Below are positions 17,570 to 25,737 of a DNA stretch of 64,000 bases, in pieces. The position numbers and the translations under genes are program-made. The notes beneath the pieces were generated by a model. The model was not told the origin of the DNA. It worked only from the letters and a program-made list of their open reading frames with translations, and did no database searches. This stretch comes from an uncultured Clostridia bacterium (GTDB lineage: Bacteria; Bacillota; Clostridia; Oscillospirales; Acutalibacteraceae): positions 1 to 64,000 of the forward strand of contig CANQGT010000007.1 in the NCBI GenBank assembly GCA_947623505.1, given 5' to 3'. Within the stretch, counting starts at the first letter, position 1, and every line of letters starts with the position of its first letter.

Positions 17570-17625
17570 TATGCCACCGCCTTTACCAAAAATATAATAC
17601 CAAAAATCCGTTCGTTTTTCAACAC

Positions 17626-17656
17626 GAAAAAACCGCCTCTTTGAAAGAAGCGGTTT
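17626..17656 (-). terminator. Partial terminator after rplS
   Basis: AAACCGC (17630-17636) pairs with GCGGTTT (17650-17656), with a further CTTT/GAAAG pairing inside, followed by TTTTTTCG on the minus strand. Read-through would be needed to transcribe rbgA-rnhB-yraN-thrC from the rplS promoter. Confidence 0.8.
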
Positions 17657-17668
17657 AAAGGCAAAACT

Positions 17669-18010
17669 TTATATATCGGCCTTGACTTTTGCGGACTTGC
17701 CGACTCTGCTGCGCAGATAATAGAGCTTGGCGCGGCGAACCTTACCGCGGCGAACGATCTCCACGGAATCCACGTTAGCGGAATTGTAAGGGAACACACG
17801 CTCGATACCAACGCCGTAGGATATGCGGCGAACGGTAAAGGTTTTTGAAATGCCGGAGCCCTTTATAGCAATGACGGTGCCCTCAAACATCTGAACTCTT
17901 TCGTTTTTACCCTCACGAATGCGAACACCTACTCTTACGGTGTCGCCGATGCTGAAATCGGGAAGCTGCTTTTGGGCGCTGCCCGCTTCAATGATTTTAA
18001 TAGCGTCCAT
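17669..18010 (-). CDS. rplS: 50S ribosomal protein L19
   Basis: The 113-residue L19 lies at the interface of the ribosomal subunits. The conserved [19 protein letters not shown] and [14 protein letters not shown] segments are present. The start follows AGGAGG. It has its own promoter and a structured leader (18011-18133). Confidence 0.98.
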   Translation of the reverse strand: MDAIKIIEAGSAQKQLPDFSIGDTVRVGVRIREGKNERVQMFEGTVIAIKGSGISKTFTVRRISYGVGIERVFPYNSANVDSVEIVRRGKVRRAKLYYLRSRVGKSAKVKADI

Positions 18011-18133
18011 TAAAATTTCCTCCTTATTATTTTTCAGATGTTCTTAACAAATCGATTGACAGAGGACCATCCGCTTAAATGCTTTAAAACGCCAAGCATT
18101 TAACGCGTTGCGGGATAGCAACGGAGCAAATGC
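18011..18133 (-). ncRNA. Structured leader of rplS (L19-leader-like)
   Basis: Reading 5' to 3' on the minus strand, the leader holds GCATTTGC (18133-18126), a CGTTGC/GCAACG hairpin (18123-18106), TTAAATGC (18103-18096) and GCATTTAA (18082-18075). The third element can pair with the first, enclosing the hairpin, or with the fourth in an 8-bp stem, but not both at once. That is the layout of a switching leader. Ribosomal-protein leaders upstream of rplS are known in Firmicutes, but whether this belongs to that family is inference. Confidence 0.55.
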
Positions 18134-18139
18134 CTAAGT

Positions 18140-18168
18140 AATATAACACAAAGCCGCGAAAAATGCAA
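18140..18168 (-). promoter_or_regulatory. Promoter of rplS
   Basis: TTGCAT (18163-18168), 17-bp spacer, TATATT (18140-18145) on the minus strand. The predicted start falls at about 18133, exactly where the structured leader begins. Confidence 0.65.
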
Positions 18169-18173
18169 GCCTT

Positions 18174-18839
18174 TTATTTAAAAATCTTATAATCCTTATC
18201 AAGAAGCGCCGTTCTCGTTATGTTTTTCCACTCATAATCCAAGCCCGTGAGCTTTATCAGCGTATCAAGCAAAAGAGCAGGATTGAGATTTTTTGAGTTT
18301 CCCGCCGCGAGCCTCGCGTTGAGAACTATCCCGTTATCCTTAATCGATAAACTGTATTCGTCTATAAGCGGTTTTATATCCGTTTCTTTCACAACGCGGC
18401 GTCTGCCCTGCTTCGCCTTCTTTTCAACCGTTATCCGCTCGGAGCCGAGCGCCTCTTTGATTTTTTCAAACGCCGACGCGTTATCGTTAAATTCAAGCCG
18501 AAAAACATAATCCGAAAAAGCGATTTCGCCGCTGTCACGAAAATCGTCGTAAATATCGGTTATCCTTATTCCGTCCGGCAAAGCGTCGTTAAGCCTGCGC
18601 TTTATCTCAGCGTTCGCCATTTCTCCCACAATGCGTATATCCATACTCTCGCAACGGCTTTCGACGCCGAGCGAAAGAGGCAGAGAAAAGCTCATATACG
18701 GATGGGGGTTATAGCCCTCGGTATACCATAGAGGTATCCGCGCCCTTGCAAGCGCTCTGGCCATACAGCGGTTTAAATCGAGATGACTTATATATTTGCA
18801 TCGGTCGGTCTTTGAAAAGCGAACTCTAATCTCTCGCAT
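18174..18839 (-). CDS. TIGR03936 family (DUF2344) radical-SAM-associated protein
   Basis: The 221-residue protein has the RVRFSKTDRCKYISHLDLNR start typical of DUF2344, including the EGYNPHPYMSFSLPLSLG motif. It overlaps the TIGR03960 radical-SAM gene by 14 bp and probably works with it. The reaction is unknown. Confidence 0.92.
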   Translation of the reverse strand: MREIRVRFSKTDRCKYISHLDLNRCMARALARARIPLWYTEGYNPHPYMSFSLPLSLGVESRCESMDIRIVGEMANAEIKRRLNDALPDGIRITDIYDDFRDSGEIAFSDYVFRLEFNDNASAFEKIKEALGSERITVEKKAKQGRRRVVKETDIKPLIDEYSLSIKDNGIVLNARLAAGNSKNLNPALLLDTLIKLTGLDYEWKNITRTALLDKDYKIFK

Positions 18840-20667
18840 CGCAGTGGCCTCCGTTCAGCGTATTTGCCCCGCAGCCCGCGCATTTTACGCGGCAGTGCGG
18901 CGTTGTTTTGCCCTCGTATGCCCTGATGTTTTCACGCTCAAGAAATTTTCTTGAAACGCCGAAATCAAGGTGATCCCACGGCAAAAGCTCATCAAACGGC
19001 CTTTTGCGCCTTGTGTAAAAATACGGATCTATGCCGTTTTCGTCAAACGCTTTCATCCAAGCGTCAAAATTGAACTTATCGTCCCAGGAATCAAATTTGC
19101 AGCCAAGCTTCCAAGCATCCAGCAAAACGGCGCAGAGCCGCCTGTCCCCTCTCGCCAAAACGCCCTCAAGCAAAGAGCTCGGCGTTTCGTGGTAGGAAAC
19201 CTTCACCTTTTTGCTCGGTATTGCCTCAAGCAGGCGGCGTTGCTTCTCTTTGAGGCTCTCCATACTGTCCTCCGCCTCCCACTGAAACGGAGTGAACGGT
19301 TTCGGTATAAAAGAAGCGCAGCTCACCGAAACCTGCATTCCGGAGCCTTTTCTGCTGTTGGGATTATTGTAAAACGCGTGCAGTACCTTCATCGCAAGGT
19401 CGGCGATACCCTCTATATCCTCCATCGTCTCGGTCGGCAGACCCATCATAAAATAGAGCTTTACGGAAGTCCAGCCGTTGTCAAAGGCTTTGTTGCAGGT
19501 GGAGAGCACCTCTTCCTCCGTAACGTTTTTATTTATAACGTCTCTGAGTCTCTGCGTTCCCGCCTCGGGCGCAAACGTAAGCCCGCTTCGCCTGACTTTA
19601 TTGAGCTTGTCCACAAGCTCATCGGAAAAATTATCAACTCTGAGCGACGGCAGAGAGAGGTTGATTTTTTCCTCAACCGTCCAGTCGATAAGAGAACTGA
19701 GCATTTCGTTTACGCGGCTATGGTCGGACGTGGAGAGAGAGCATAGGGAGAGCTCATCGTAGCCCGTTGATTTTATCAGAGCCTTTGCCTGCTCGTTAAT
19801 TGTTTCAACGCTTTTTTCCCTGATAGGTCTGTATGTAAAACCCGCCTGGCAAAAACGGCAGCCTCTTATACAGCCCCTGAATATTTCCTCAACCGCTCTG
19901 TCGTGAACGATGCTTATAAACGGAACGACAAATTCCTTTGGATAATAGCATTTGTTCATATCAGAAACGACCGATTTTTTAACCTTTTCGGGCGCACCGA
20001 AAAGCGGTTTCAACTGTTTCAGCGTTCCGTCGGCGTTATAGCTCGGTTCGTAAAGAGACGGCACGTAAACGCCCGTTATATCCTTGGCTTTAAGCAAAAA
20101 TTCGCGCTTGGACAAGCCGTTTTTCTTACATTCCTTCAGCAGTTCGATAACAGCTGGGGTGCTTTCCTCGCCGTCCCCCAAAAAGACAATATCCACAAAA
20201 TCAGCCACGGGTTCGGGATTGCAGGCGCAGGGGCCTCCGCAACAGATTATGGGGGTAAGCTCCGTTCTGTCCGCCGATTTCAGCGGAATTTGGGCAAGAT
20301 CGAGCATATTGAGCATATTTGTATAACAAAGCTCATACATAAGCGAAAAGCCGACCATATCAAAATCCTTTATAAAATCCCCGCTCTCAAGGGCAAAAAG
20401 AGGAACGCCGCGCTTTCGCATCTGCTCCTCCATATCGATATCGGGGGCAAAAACACGCTCGCACCAGCTGTCCTCCCTTTCATTCACAAGGGAATAGAGT
20501 ATTTTCATACCGAGGTGGCTCATTCCTATCTCGTATAAATCGGGGAAGCAGAACGCATAGCGTATATCCACCTTTTCGGCGTCTTTTACAACGCTGTTTA
20601 ACTCGCCGCCCGAATAACGCGCGGGTTTTTGCACATATTGAAGCAGCTTTTCAATAATTTTTTTCAT
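18826..20667 (-). CDS. TIGR03960 family B12-binding-like radical SAM protein
   Basis: The 613-residue product has an N-terminal cobalamin-binding-like Rossmann region (about 30-190). The radical-SAM core starts near residue 270 with the 4Fe-4S motif CIRGCRFCQAG. A C-terminal extension ends in a Cys-rich CRVKCAGCG segment. The family is widespread in Clostridia with unproven function. Neighbouring overlaps with the M50 gene and TIGR03936 indicate a tight operon. In many relatives the next genes are rng-rplU-rpmA; here rplS follows. Confidence 0.93.
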   Translation of the reverse strand: MKKIIEKLLQYVQKPARYSGGELNSVVKDAEKVDIRYAFCFPDLYEIGMSHLGMKILYSLVNEREDSWCERVFAPDIDMEEQMRKRGVPLFALESGDFIKDFDMVGFSLMYELCYTNMLNMLDLAQIPLKSADRTELTPIICCGGPCACNPEPVADFVDIVFLGDGEESTPAVIELLKECKKNGLSKREFLLKAKDITGVYVPSLYEPSYNADGTLKQLKPLFGAPEKVKKSVVSDMNKCYYPKEFVVPFISIVHDRAVEEIFRGCIRGCRFCQAGFTYRPIREKSVETINEQAKALIKSTGYDELSLCSLSTSDHSRVNEMLSSLIDWTVEEKINLSLPSLRVDNFSDELVDKLNKVRRSGLTFAPEAGTQRLRDVINKNVTEEEVLSTCNKAFDNGWTSVKLYFMMGLPTETMEDIEGIADLAMKVLHAFYNNPNSRKGSGMQVSVSCASFIPKPFTPFQWEAEDSMESLKEKQRRLLEAIPSKKVKVSYHETPSSLLEGVLARGDRRLCAVLLDAWKLGCKFDSWDDKFNFDAWMKAFDENGIDPYFYTRRKRPFDELLPWDHLDFGVSRKFLERENIRAYEGKTTPHCRVKCAGCGANTLNGGHCDARD

Positions 20668-21193
20668 ATAAACCTCTTATATCGTCAAAATTAAAAAAAA
20701 TAAGATAGGCGGTTATCAACAGCAGAGAATATATTTTGTACTCAAAAAGGAGATAAAGGGATAAAAAAAGGAGGGCGATAAGTGATAAAAAAGTGACAAT
20801 TAGCCCCGCCTTAGGGAAAAACAACCGCAGTATTCTGCCGCCGTCAAGAGGTGACGCGGGAAAGATATTGAGAAGAAAAAGGGCAAGATTTGCGTCGTCT
20901 TTCATCGCGGCATACAAGGCAAGATTTACGGCGGGCCCGCTGAGAAGAACAAAAAATTCTTTCAACGCCGAAAGATTTTTTTTATATTTCATCGAAAAGC
21001 CGTAAAACGAAAGATTCATATAATAGGGCTTTGCGCCGAACAAAATCAGCGCCGCTATATGCCCCGCCTCGTGCAGCAGGGAAAACAGGATAAGCCTCGC
21101 CGCGCCGTCATACCCGTAAAGCACGGCAAACGAAAGCAGAATAAGAAAAGTAAATTCAAGCCTGAAAGTAAAACCGTTTATTTTAATTTCCAC
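20651..21193 (-). CDS. Site-2-protease-like M50 metallopeptidase
   Basis: A 180-residue polytopic membrane protein with HEAGH (metal-binding HExxH) near residue 41 and NIFPASPLDGG near residue 110, the two M50 signatures. It resembles a minimal SpoIVFB-type intramembrane protease without a PDZ or CBS domain. The substrate is unknown. It overlaps the TIGR03960 gene by 17 bp. Confidence 0.88.
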   Translation of the reverse strand: MEIKINGFTFRLEFTFLILLSFAVLYGYDGAARLILFSLLHEAGHIAALILFGAKPYYMNLSFYGFSMKYKKNLSALKEFFVLLSGPAVNLALYAAMKDDANLALFLLNIFPASPLDGGRILRLFFPKAGLIVTFLSLIALLFLSLYLLFEYKIYSLLLITAYLIFFNFDDIRGLYEKNY

Positions 21194-21223
21194 GATACCA
21201 CCGTAAAATCATACGGCGGAAAT

Positions 21224-21637
21224 TTATTTTTTATTCTTATCGAGATAAGATTGCAAAATCATAACGGCGGAAACGGCATCCACCTTTTCCCTGCGCTTTT
21301 TTCCGTAAACATTATTCGCGGAAAGAATATCATAGGCCATTACGGTAGTCAGCCGTTCGTCCTCAAATTCAACGGGAACGCCGGATTTTTCGGCAAGCGC
21401 TTTTCCGAATTCCGAGCAGGCCTCGGCGCGAAAGCCGAAACTGCCGTCCATATTTTTAGGCAGCCCCAAAACGATTCTTGAAATGCCTTCGCTTTTAACG
21501 ATATTGCACAGCCTGTCAATCAGCGCGGGCATATTCTTTTCTTTTATCACTTCATAAGGGGAAGCAAGAGAGAGCCCTATATCGGATAACGCCACACCCG
21601 TTCGCGCGTCGCCGTAATCCACGCCCATAATTTTCAT
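21224..21637 (-). CDS. ruvX: Holliday junction resolvase-like RuvX (YqgF)
   Basis: The start at 21637 has a GAGGT site and gives 137 residues; the longer frame has no support. The RNase H-like fold is shown by MGVDYGDARTGVALSD at the N-terminus and GLPKNMDGS and ERLTT further on. YqgF proteins take part in 16S rRNA 5' processing and possibly junction resolution. Confidence 0.94.
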   Translation of the reverse strand: MKIMGVDYGDARTGVALSDIGLSLASPYEVIKEKNMPALIDRLCNIVKSEGISRIVLGLPKNMDGSFGFRAEACSEFGKALAEKSGVPVEFEDERLTTVMAYDILSANNVYGKKRREKVDAVSAVMILQSYLDKNKK

Positions 21638-21655
21638 AAAATTTACCTCAAGAAA

Positions 21656-21685
21656 TAACGGCATCACAAAAATATGATGCCGTTA
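21656..21685 (-). terminator. Terminator of the penicillin-binding protein gene
   Basis: An 11-bp perfect stem TAACGGCATCA/TGATGCCGTTA with an 8-nt loop, 11 bp after the PBP stop. The T-run on the minus strand is weak, so some read-through into ruvX is possible. Confidence 0.7.
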
Positions 21686-21696
21686 CAGCTTTTTAT

Positions 21697-24192
21697 TTAT
21701 CGGTCACCGTTGCCGTCATTGCCGCCCGAAGAAGAATTATCCGCGGCGGTTCCCTCACCGCCCGAAGCGGTGCCTGACGAGTTGCCGCCCGCAGCAGTAC
21801 CTGACGAGTTGTCGCCCGAAGCGGTGCCGTTTGAGTCTCCTCCCGAAGCGCCGTCCGCCGCAGCAGCGGTCGTTTCGGGTGGCTTAGTCGTCCCCGATCT
21901 GCCTGAATACGCGGGAAGATTGTTTACGTCGTACCAACCGTATCTTCCGCTCGAATACCGCGCTAAAAGTCCGTTATACGGATCGTAAGCTTTTCTCACA
22001 ATACCGTCGTATTCGGGAAATTCTTTTACATTTTTCCCGTTTTTTTCATAAATGCGTGTGAATACGGCATTCCAAAGCGTGCCCGCGGGGTTCGGCGAAA
22101 GGTGGTAAACGATTTCCTTATTCGTGTCGTAACCGTACCAAACGGCGGCAATATATTCGGGAGTGCCGCCTATAAACCAACGGTCAAAGCTGCCGCTGGT
22201 GGTACCCGTTTTTCCTATGCACTGAACGTTATTTATTTTATAGTAACGGCCCGTACCGCTTGTCATAACAGTTTGCAGAAGCTTGTTCATTACCCAAGCC
22301 GTGCCTTCCGAAAGCGCCTGTTCCTTTGTCTCCTCCGGCTTGCTTTCAAGTATAACGTTATCGCGGCTGTCCGTAACCTTATAGTAACAGTAAGGATAAT
22401 AGTATTTTCCGCCGTTGCCGAAAGCGGCATAAGCCGCGGTCATTTCAAGCGGGATAGTGCCCGTTGTGGTACCGCCGAGGCCTACGGGAGACCAGTCTCT
22501 GTCCTTCACGTCGTCAAGGGTGGAAATGTGAAATTTCTTTGTAAGGTAATCAAAGGAATAATCGACGCCGATTTTGATAAGAGTCCTTATGGCGATAGTA
22601 TTCTTTGACAGGGCAAGCCCTACCTGAATCGGTATTCTGTCGCCCGAATAGCCTCCGCCCTCATTGGTGGGCCACGGCTTTCCGTCTACCTTGATGCTTG
22701 AGGGTGCGTCCAGCTCGATAGTGGACCAATAAAAATCGAAATCATCTTCCTGAAGGCTCTTTTCAAGCGCGGGGCCGTAAACGCCGATCGGCTTCATTGT
22801 GGATCCCGGTGGGCGCTCCGCTTCGGTTGCTCTGTTGAAGCCGAGAGCGGTTTTCTTTTTACCCGTTCCGCCAACAAGGCCGAGCACTCTGCCCTTGTAA
22901 TCCATTACCGCCATTGCACCCTGAACGGATTCGTCAGGCATTCTTCTGTAATTTTCATAAACATCTTCAAGGGACGCCTGAACGTTCTGATCCATTGCCG
23001 AATATATTTTCAGACCGCCGCCGTAAATCATATTACGCGCGCGGCGATAAGTGTAGCCCTGTTTCTGAAGATCGCTTATAACGGTTTTTATAACGTAATC
23101 TATATACCACGAATCAATAACGTTTGTCTGCGCGTCTTTATCATCGCCCGTTACCTGACTGCCCTTATAATCCGGGCTGTTGGTAAACACCATTTTATAG
23201 GCGACCGCCTCGTCGTACTGCTCTTTAGTGATAAGATTCTGCTCGAGCATTGCGGAGAGCACCAAAAGCTGCCTTTTCCTGTTATTGTCGGGATTGATAA
23301 GCGGATTGTACTTTGAAGGCGACTGAGTGATAGAGGCAAGGCAGGCGCATTCGGCTATATTCAGTTTGTCAACGTCCTTGCCGAAATAAGTTTCCGCCGC
23401 GGTTCTCACTCCGTAGCACCCGCTCGAAAGGAAAATAGTGTTGAGATAAGCCTCAAGAATATCGTCCTTTTTATTATGCTTTTCAAGGTTAAGCGCGGAA
23501 AGTATCTCGTTGAATTTTCTTGAGAGGGTTACCTGCTTTTCATCCGTAAGATTTTTGATAAGCTGCTGCGTTATCGTTGAACCGCCCTGGCCGAGATTCG
23601 ACGGCTTGACTATAACGCCGACCGTTCGTATCCAGTCCACCCCGTGATGCTTTCTGAATCTTTGATCCTCGATCGCGATAACAGCCTTGGGCAGATATTC
23701 GCTCATATCCTCAAGATTGACCCAAATACGGTTTTCCTCGCCGTGAAGACGGGTAAGCTCTTTAAGGGAGCCGTCCTCATTATAAGCGTAAATATAGGAT
23801 GTCTGGTTAAGAGAATATTTGCGCTCGGTAAGATCGAAAACGGCCTCGCCGTTTATAACGCTGAACGCGTAAATCAGCATAACGGAAGCGCACACAACCG
23901 CAACTACGGCGCACACCATCGCTATGCCCGCGATAGCCCTAAATATCCTGAAACCGACTGAGGTTTTGCGGCTTTCTTTCTTTTTATCGGATTTCTTTTT
24001 CTTTTTTTCGATAACTCTTCCGCGTTCGGCGGATCTTATGTCCTTTGATTTAGACGCGGGGCCTTCGATATTGTAAGCGGCGGGCACATCGTTCTTTTTG
24101 GAACTCAGGCTGTTCTTATCCTCGTCGTAAACCTTCGCGGAATTATTCAAAAATGATTCCAACAGGTCGTCGTTATAATCTTTTGACGCCAT
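21697..24192 (-). CDS. Class A penicillin-binding protein (PBP1A type)
   Basis: The 831-residue bifunctional enzyme polymerises and crosslinks peptidoglycan. A basic cytoplasmic region precedes one membrane segment (about 85-108). The glycosyltransferase domain has IAIEDQRFRKHHGVD and QGGSTITQQLIKN. The transpeptidase domain has the nucleophile Ser in GSTMKP, SKN and KTGTT. The last ~55 residues form a low-complexity tail rich in Gly, Ser, Thr and Ala with repeated SSGTA(S/A)GG units. Confidence 0.95.
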   Translation of the reverse strand: MASKDYNDDLLESFLNNSAKVYDEDKNSLSSKKNDVPAAYNIEGPASKSKDIRSAERGRVIEKKKKKSDKKKESRKTSVGFRIFRAIAGIAMVCAVVAVVCASVMLIYAFSVINGEAVFDLTERKYSLNQTSYIYAYNEDGSLKELTRLHGEENRIWVNLEDMSEYLPKAVIAIEDQRFRKHHGVDWIRTVGVIVKPSNLGQGGSTITQQLIKNLTDEKQVTLSRKFNEILSALNLEKHNKKDDILEAYLNTIFLSSGCYGVRTAAETYFGKDVDKLNIAECACLASITQSPSKYNPLINPDNNRKRQLLVLSAMLEQNLITKEQYDEAVAYKMVFTNSPDYKGSQVTGDDKDAQTNVIDSWYIDYVIKTVISDLQKQGYTYRRARNMIYGGGLKIYSAMDQNVQASLEDVYENYRRMPDESVQGAMAVMDYKGRVLGLVGGTGKKKTALGFNRATEAERPPGSTMKPIGVYGPALEKSLQEDDFDFYWSTIELDAPSSIKVDGKPWPTNEGGGYSGDRIPIQVGLALSKNTIAIRTLIKIGVDYSFDYLTKKFHISTLDDVKDRDWSPVGLGGTTTGTIPLEMTAAYAAFGNGGKYYYPYCYYKVTDSRDNVILESKPEETKEQALSEGTAWVMNKLLQTVMTSGTGRYYKINNVQCIGKTGTTSGSFDRWFIGGTPEYIAAVWYGYDTNKEIVYHLSPNPAGTLWNAVFTRIYEKNGKNVKEFPEYDGIVRKAYDPYNGLLARYSSGRYGWYDVNNLPAYSGRSGTTKPPETTAAAADGASGGDSNGTASGDNSSGTAAGGNSSGTASGGEGTAADNSSSGGNDGNGDR

Positions 24193-24292
24193 ATTTCAAC
24201 CTCCCTTGGAAAAGCCGAAATTTTCAATAACAGATTTATTATATAATAAATCAATTTACAGATAAAGGGTTTTATGCAAAATTAACACAATC

Positions 24293-25162
24293 TTAATTAT
24301 TAAAGCCATCCGCTCTCTTTTTATTCATAACGTTTATCTTTTTCGTTACGACAACTCCGTCATAAGTCTTTTTGGCTCTGATAAACGCCCAAAATTTCTT
24401 TTTGCATTTCCTGCATTCGCATACCGTGCGGAATGATTTATTTACCGATTCGTAGCCTTTCAGCACCCGAAGATCCGACTTACAGTATGGGCAATTCAGC
24501 TTTTCCGTATTCACATTGAAATCCTCGGCAACGTTTCTTGTAAGATAATAAGGCTTGAATATAAGCCTTTCAAAGAAGCGGCTGTCGCACTCGGTCATAA
24601 AGCCCGCGAATTTCTTTTTATCGAAAACTTTGCGAAAGCATTCGGCGGCAAGATAGCAATCCTCAAGCGCCCTGTGCAGATTTTCCGTGTTTACCGATAT
24701 CTCCATCAGCTCGGCGCACTTTGAAAGCCCCACCTGATTGGAGCCCGTGTTTTCAAGAAAGGACTGGCAGTATTTCTGCACGTCGGCATATTTTTTTATA
24801 AAACCTACGTTGCTTGTGCCGATAAGATTTTTAAAATTATCCACAAGCACATAGAGGTCGCTGTTCGACCAGCTCATAAAAACGCTGTTATCCCTGCCGC
24901 TCCACCTTGAGAAATCGGCCATCGCCTTATCAAACGGCACGCCGTTTTCCCTTATCTCGTCAACCGAAATATGGGTAAGATTTTTAAACCTTGACGAGAG
25001 CTTTGAATAATGCTTTGTTTTTATAAGCTGCTTGAACGTGTCGGCAATATTAAGTTTTTCGTCAAGCTTGACAGCGCCTATCTCAACTATTTCGTTAACG
25101 CCCTTTCGCAATTTATAGTCGTAAGCGTTGTTCCATTCCAAATCGAAAATAACGTAAAACAT
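24293..25162 (-). CDS. 3'-5' exonuclease (DnaQ/KapD-like) with C-terminal zinc-ribbon
   Basis: The start at 25162 (GCGGAG site) gives 289 residues. The DEDDh exonuclease fold begins with YVIFDLEWN (first acidic pair DxE), and continues with EIGAVK, FSRWSGRDN and an HRALEDC segment supplying His and Asp. A C-terminal CPYCKSD...CECRKCKKKF segment looks like a zinc ribbon, suggesting nucleic-acid binding. Whether the substrate is RNA or DNA cannot be told. It is 59 bp downstream of secG with a terminator between. Confidence 0.87.
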   Translation of the reverse strand: MFYVIFDLEWNNAYDYKLRKGVNEIVEIGAVKLDEKLNIADTFKQLIKTKHYSKLSSRFKNLTHISVDEIRENGVPFDKAMADFSRWSGRDNSVFMSWSNSDLYVLVDNFKNLIGTSNVGFIKKYADVQKYCQSFLENTGSNQVGLSKCAELMEISVNTENLHRALEDCYLAAECFRKVFDKKKFAGFMTECDSRFFERLIFKPYYLTRNVAEDFNVNTEKLNCPYCKSDLRVLKGYESVNKSFRTVCECRKCKKKFWAFIRAKKTYDGVVVTKKINVMNKKRADGFNN

Positions 25163-25182
25163 TTTTACTCCGCAGTCTGCAA

Positions 25183-25210
25183 AAAAATAACCTTGCATAA
25201 CGCAAGGTTA
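25183..25210 (-). terminator. Terminator of secG
   Basis: TAACCTTGC/GCAAGGTTA hairpin followed on the minus strand by a run of seven T. It lies between the secG stop (25222) and the exonuclease start (25162). Confidence 0.88.
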
Positions 25211-25221
25211 CCGGCAAATCC

Positions 25222-25473
25222 TCAGCCAATGAAAAGAAAAACAAAAAACGCGGCAAGCACAACAACAAAGAAACCGCCGATGAGCCACTTCGTCGCTTTT
25301 TCGAGTTTTGCCTCGATCGTGCGCGCTTTTGCTTTACCGAGGAAGGTTTCCGCGCCGCCGGCTATTGCGCCCGAAAGATTCTGCGATCTTCCCTCCTGCA
25401 TAAGAACGATAACCGTTATTATCAGCGACGCCACAATCAAAACGGCGCCGAATACATAATGATACCAAAGCAT
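25222..25473 (-). CDS. secG: SecG, protein translocase subunit
   Basis: The 83-residue protein has two membrane segments (about 5-25 and 60-82) separated by LMQEGRSQNLSGAIAGGAETFLGK, the conserved SecG loop. It assists SecYE in export. It has its own promoter and terminator. Confidence 0.95.
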   Translation of the reverse strand: MLWYHYVFGAVLIVASLIITVIVLMQEGRSQNLSGAIAGGAETFLGKAKARTIEAKLEKATKWLIGGFFVVVLAAFFVFLFIG

Positions 25474-25509
25474 CGTGATTTTCCTCCGTAGATAAATTAG
25501 TACTTATGG

Positions 25510-25538
25510 ATTATAGCACAACATAATTCATAATGCAA
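25510..25538 (-). promoter_or_regulatory. Promoter of secG
   Basis: TTGCAT (25533-25538), 17-bp spacer, TATAAT (25510-25515), 37 bp upstream of the secG start. Confidence 0.7.
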
Positions 25539-25708
25539 GATATTTTTTTCTAATAATTTACTCGAATTATTTTTGCGGTAAAAGATTATAATATTATCGG
25601 AAGATATGATTATATTAACGCTAATCAAAAACCTAAGCGTTCGACTTAATTTACAAACAGTTTTTATCGCCGCGCTTTAAGATTTCCGCGCTATTTCTCA
25701 TACCTTCC

Positions 25709-25730
25709 GAGCTGCCGGCAACGGCAGCTC
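25709..25730. other. Stem-loop downstream of parC
   Basis: A perfect 9-bp stem GAGCTGCCG/CGGCAGCTC closed by a GCAA tetraloop, 7 bp after the parC stop. It lacks a clear T-run on the minus strand, so it is more likely an mRNA 3'-end structure or a weak terminator. The rest of 25540-25708 is AT-rich with no gene seen. Confidence 0.6.
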
Positions 25731-25737
25731 TCTTTAT

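Noticed and set aside
25709-25730. Stem-loop after parC as a full terminator
   Set aside because: There is no T-run on the minus strand, so I list it as a structure only.
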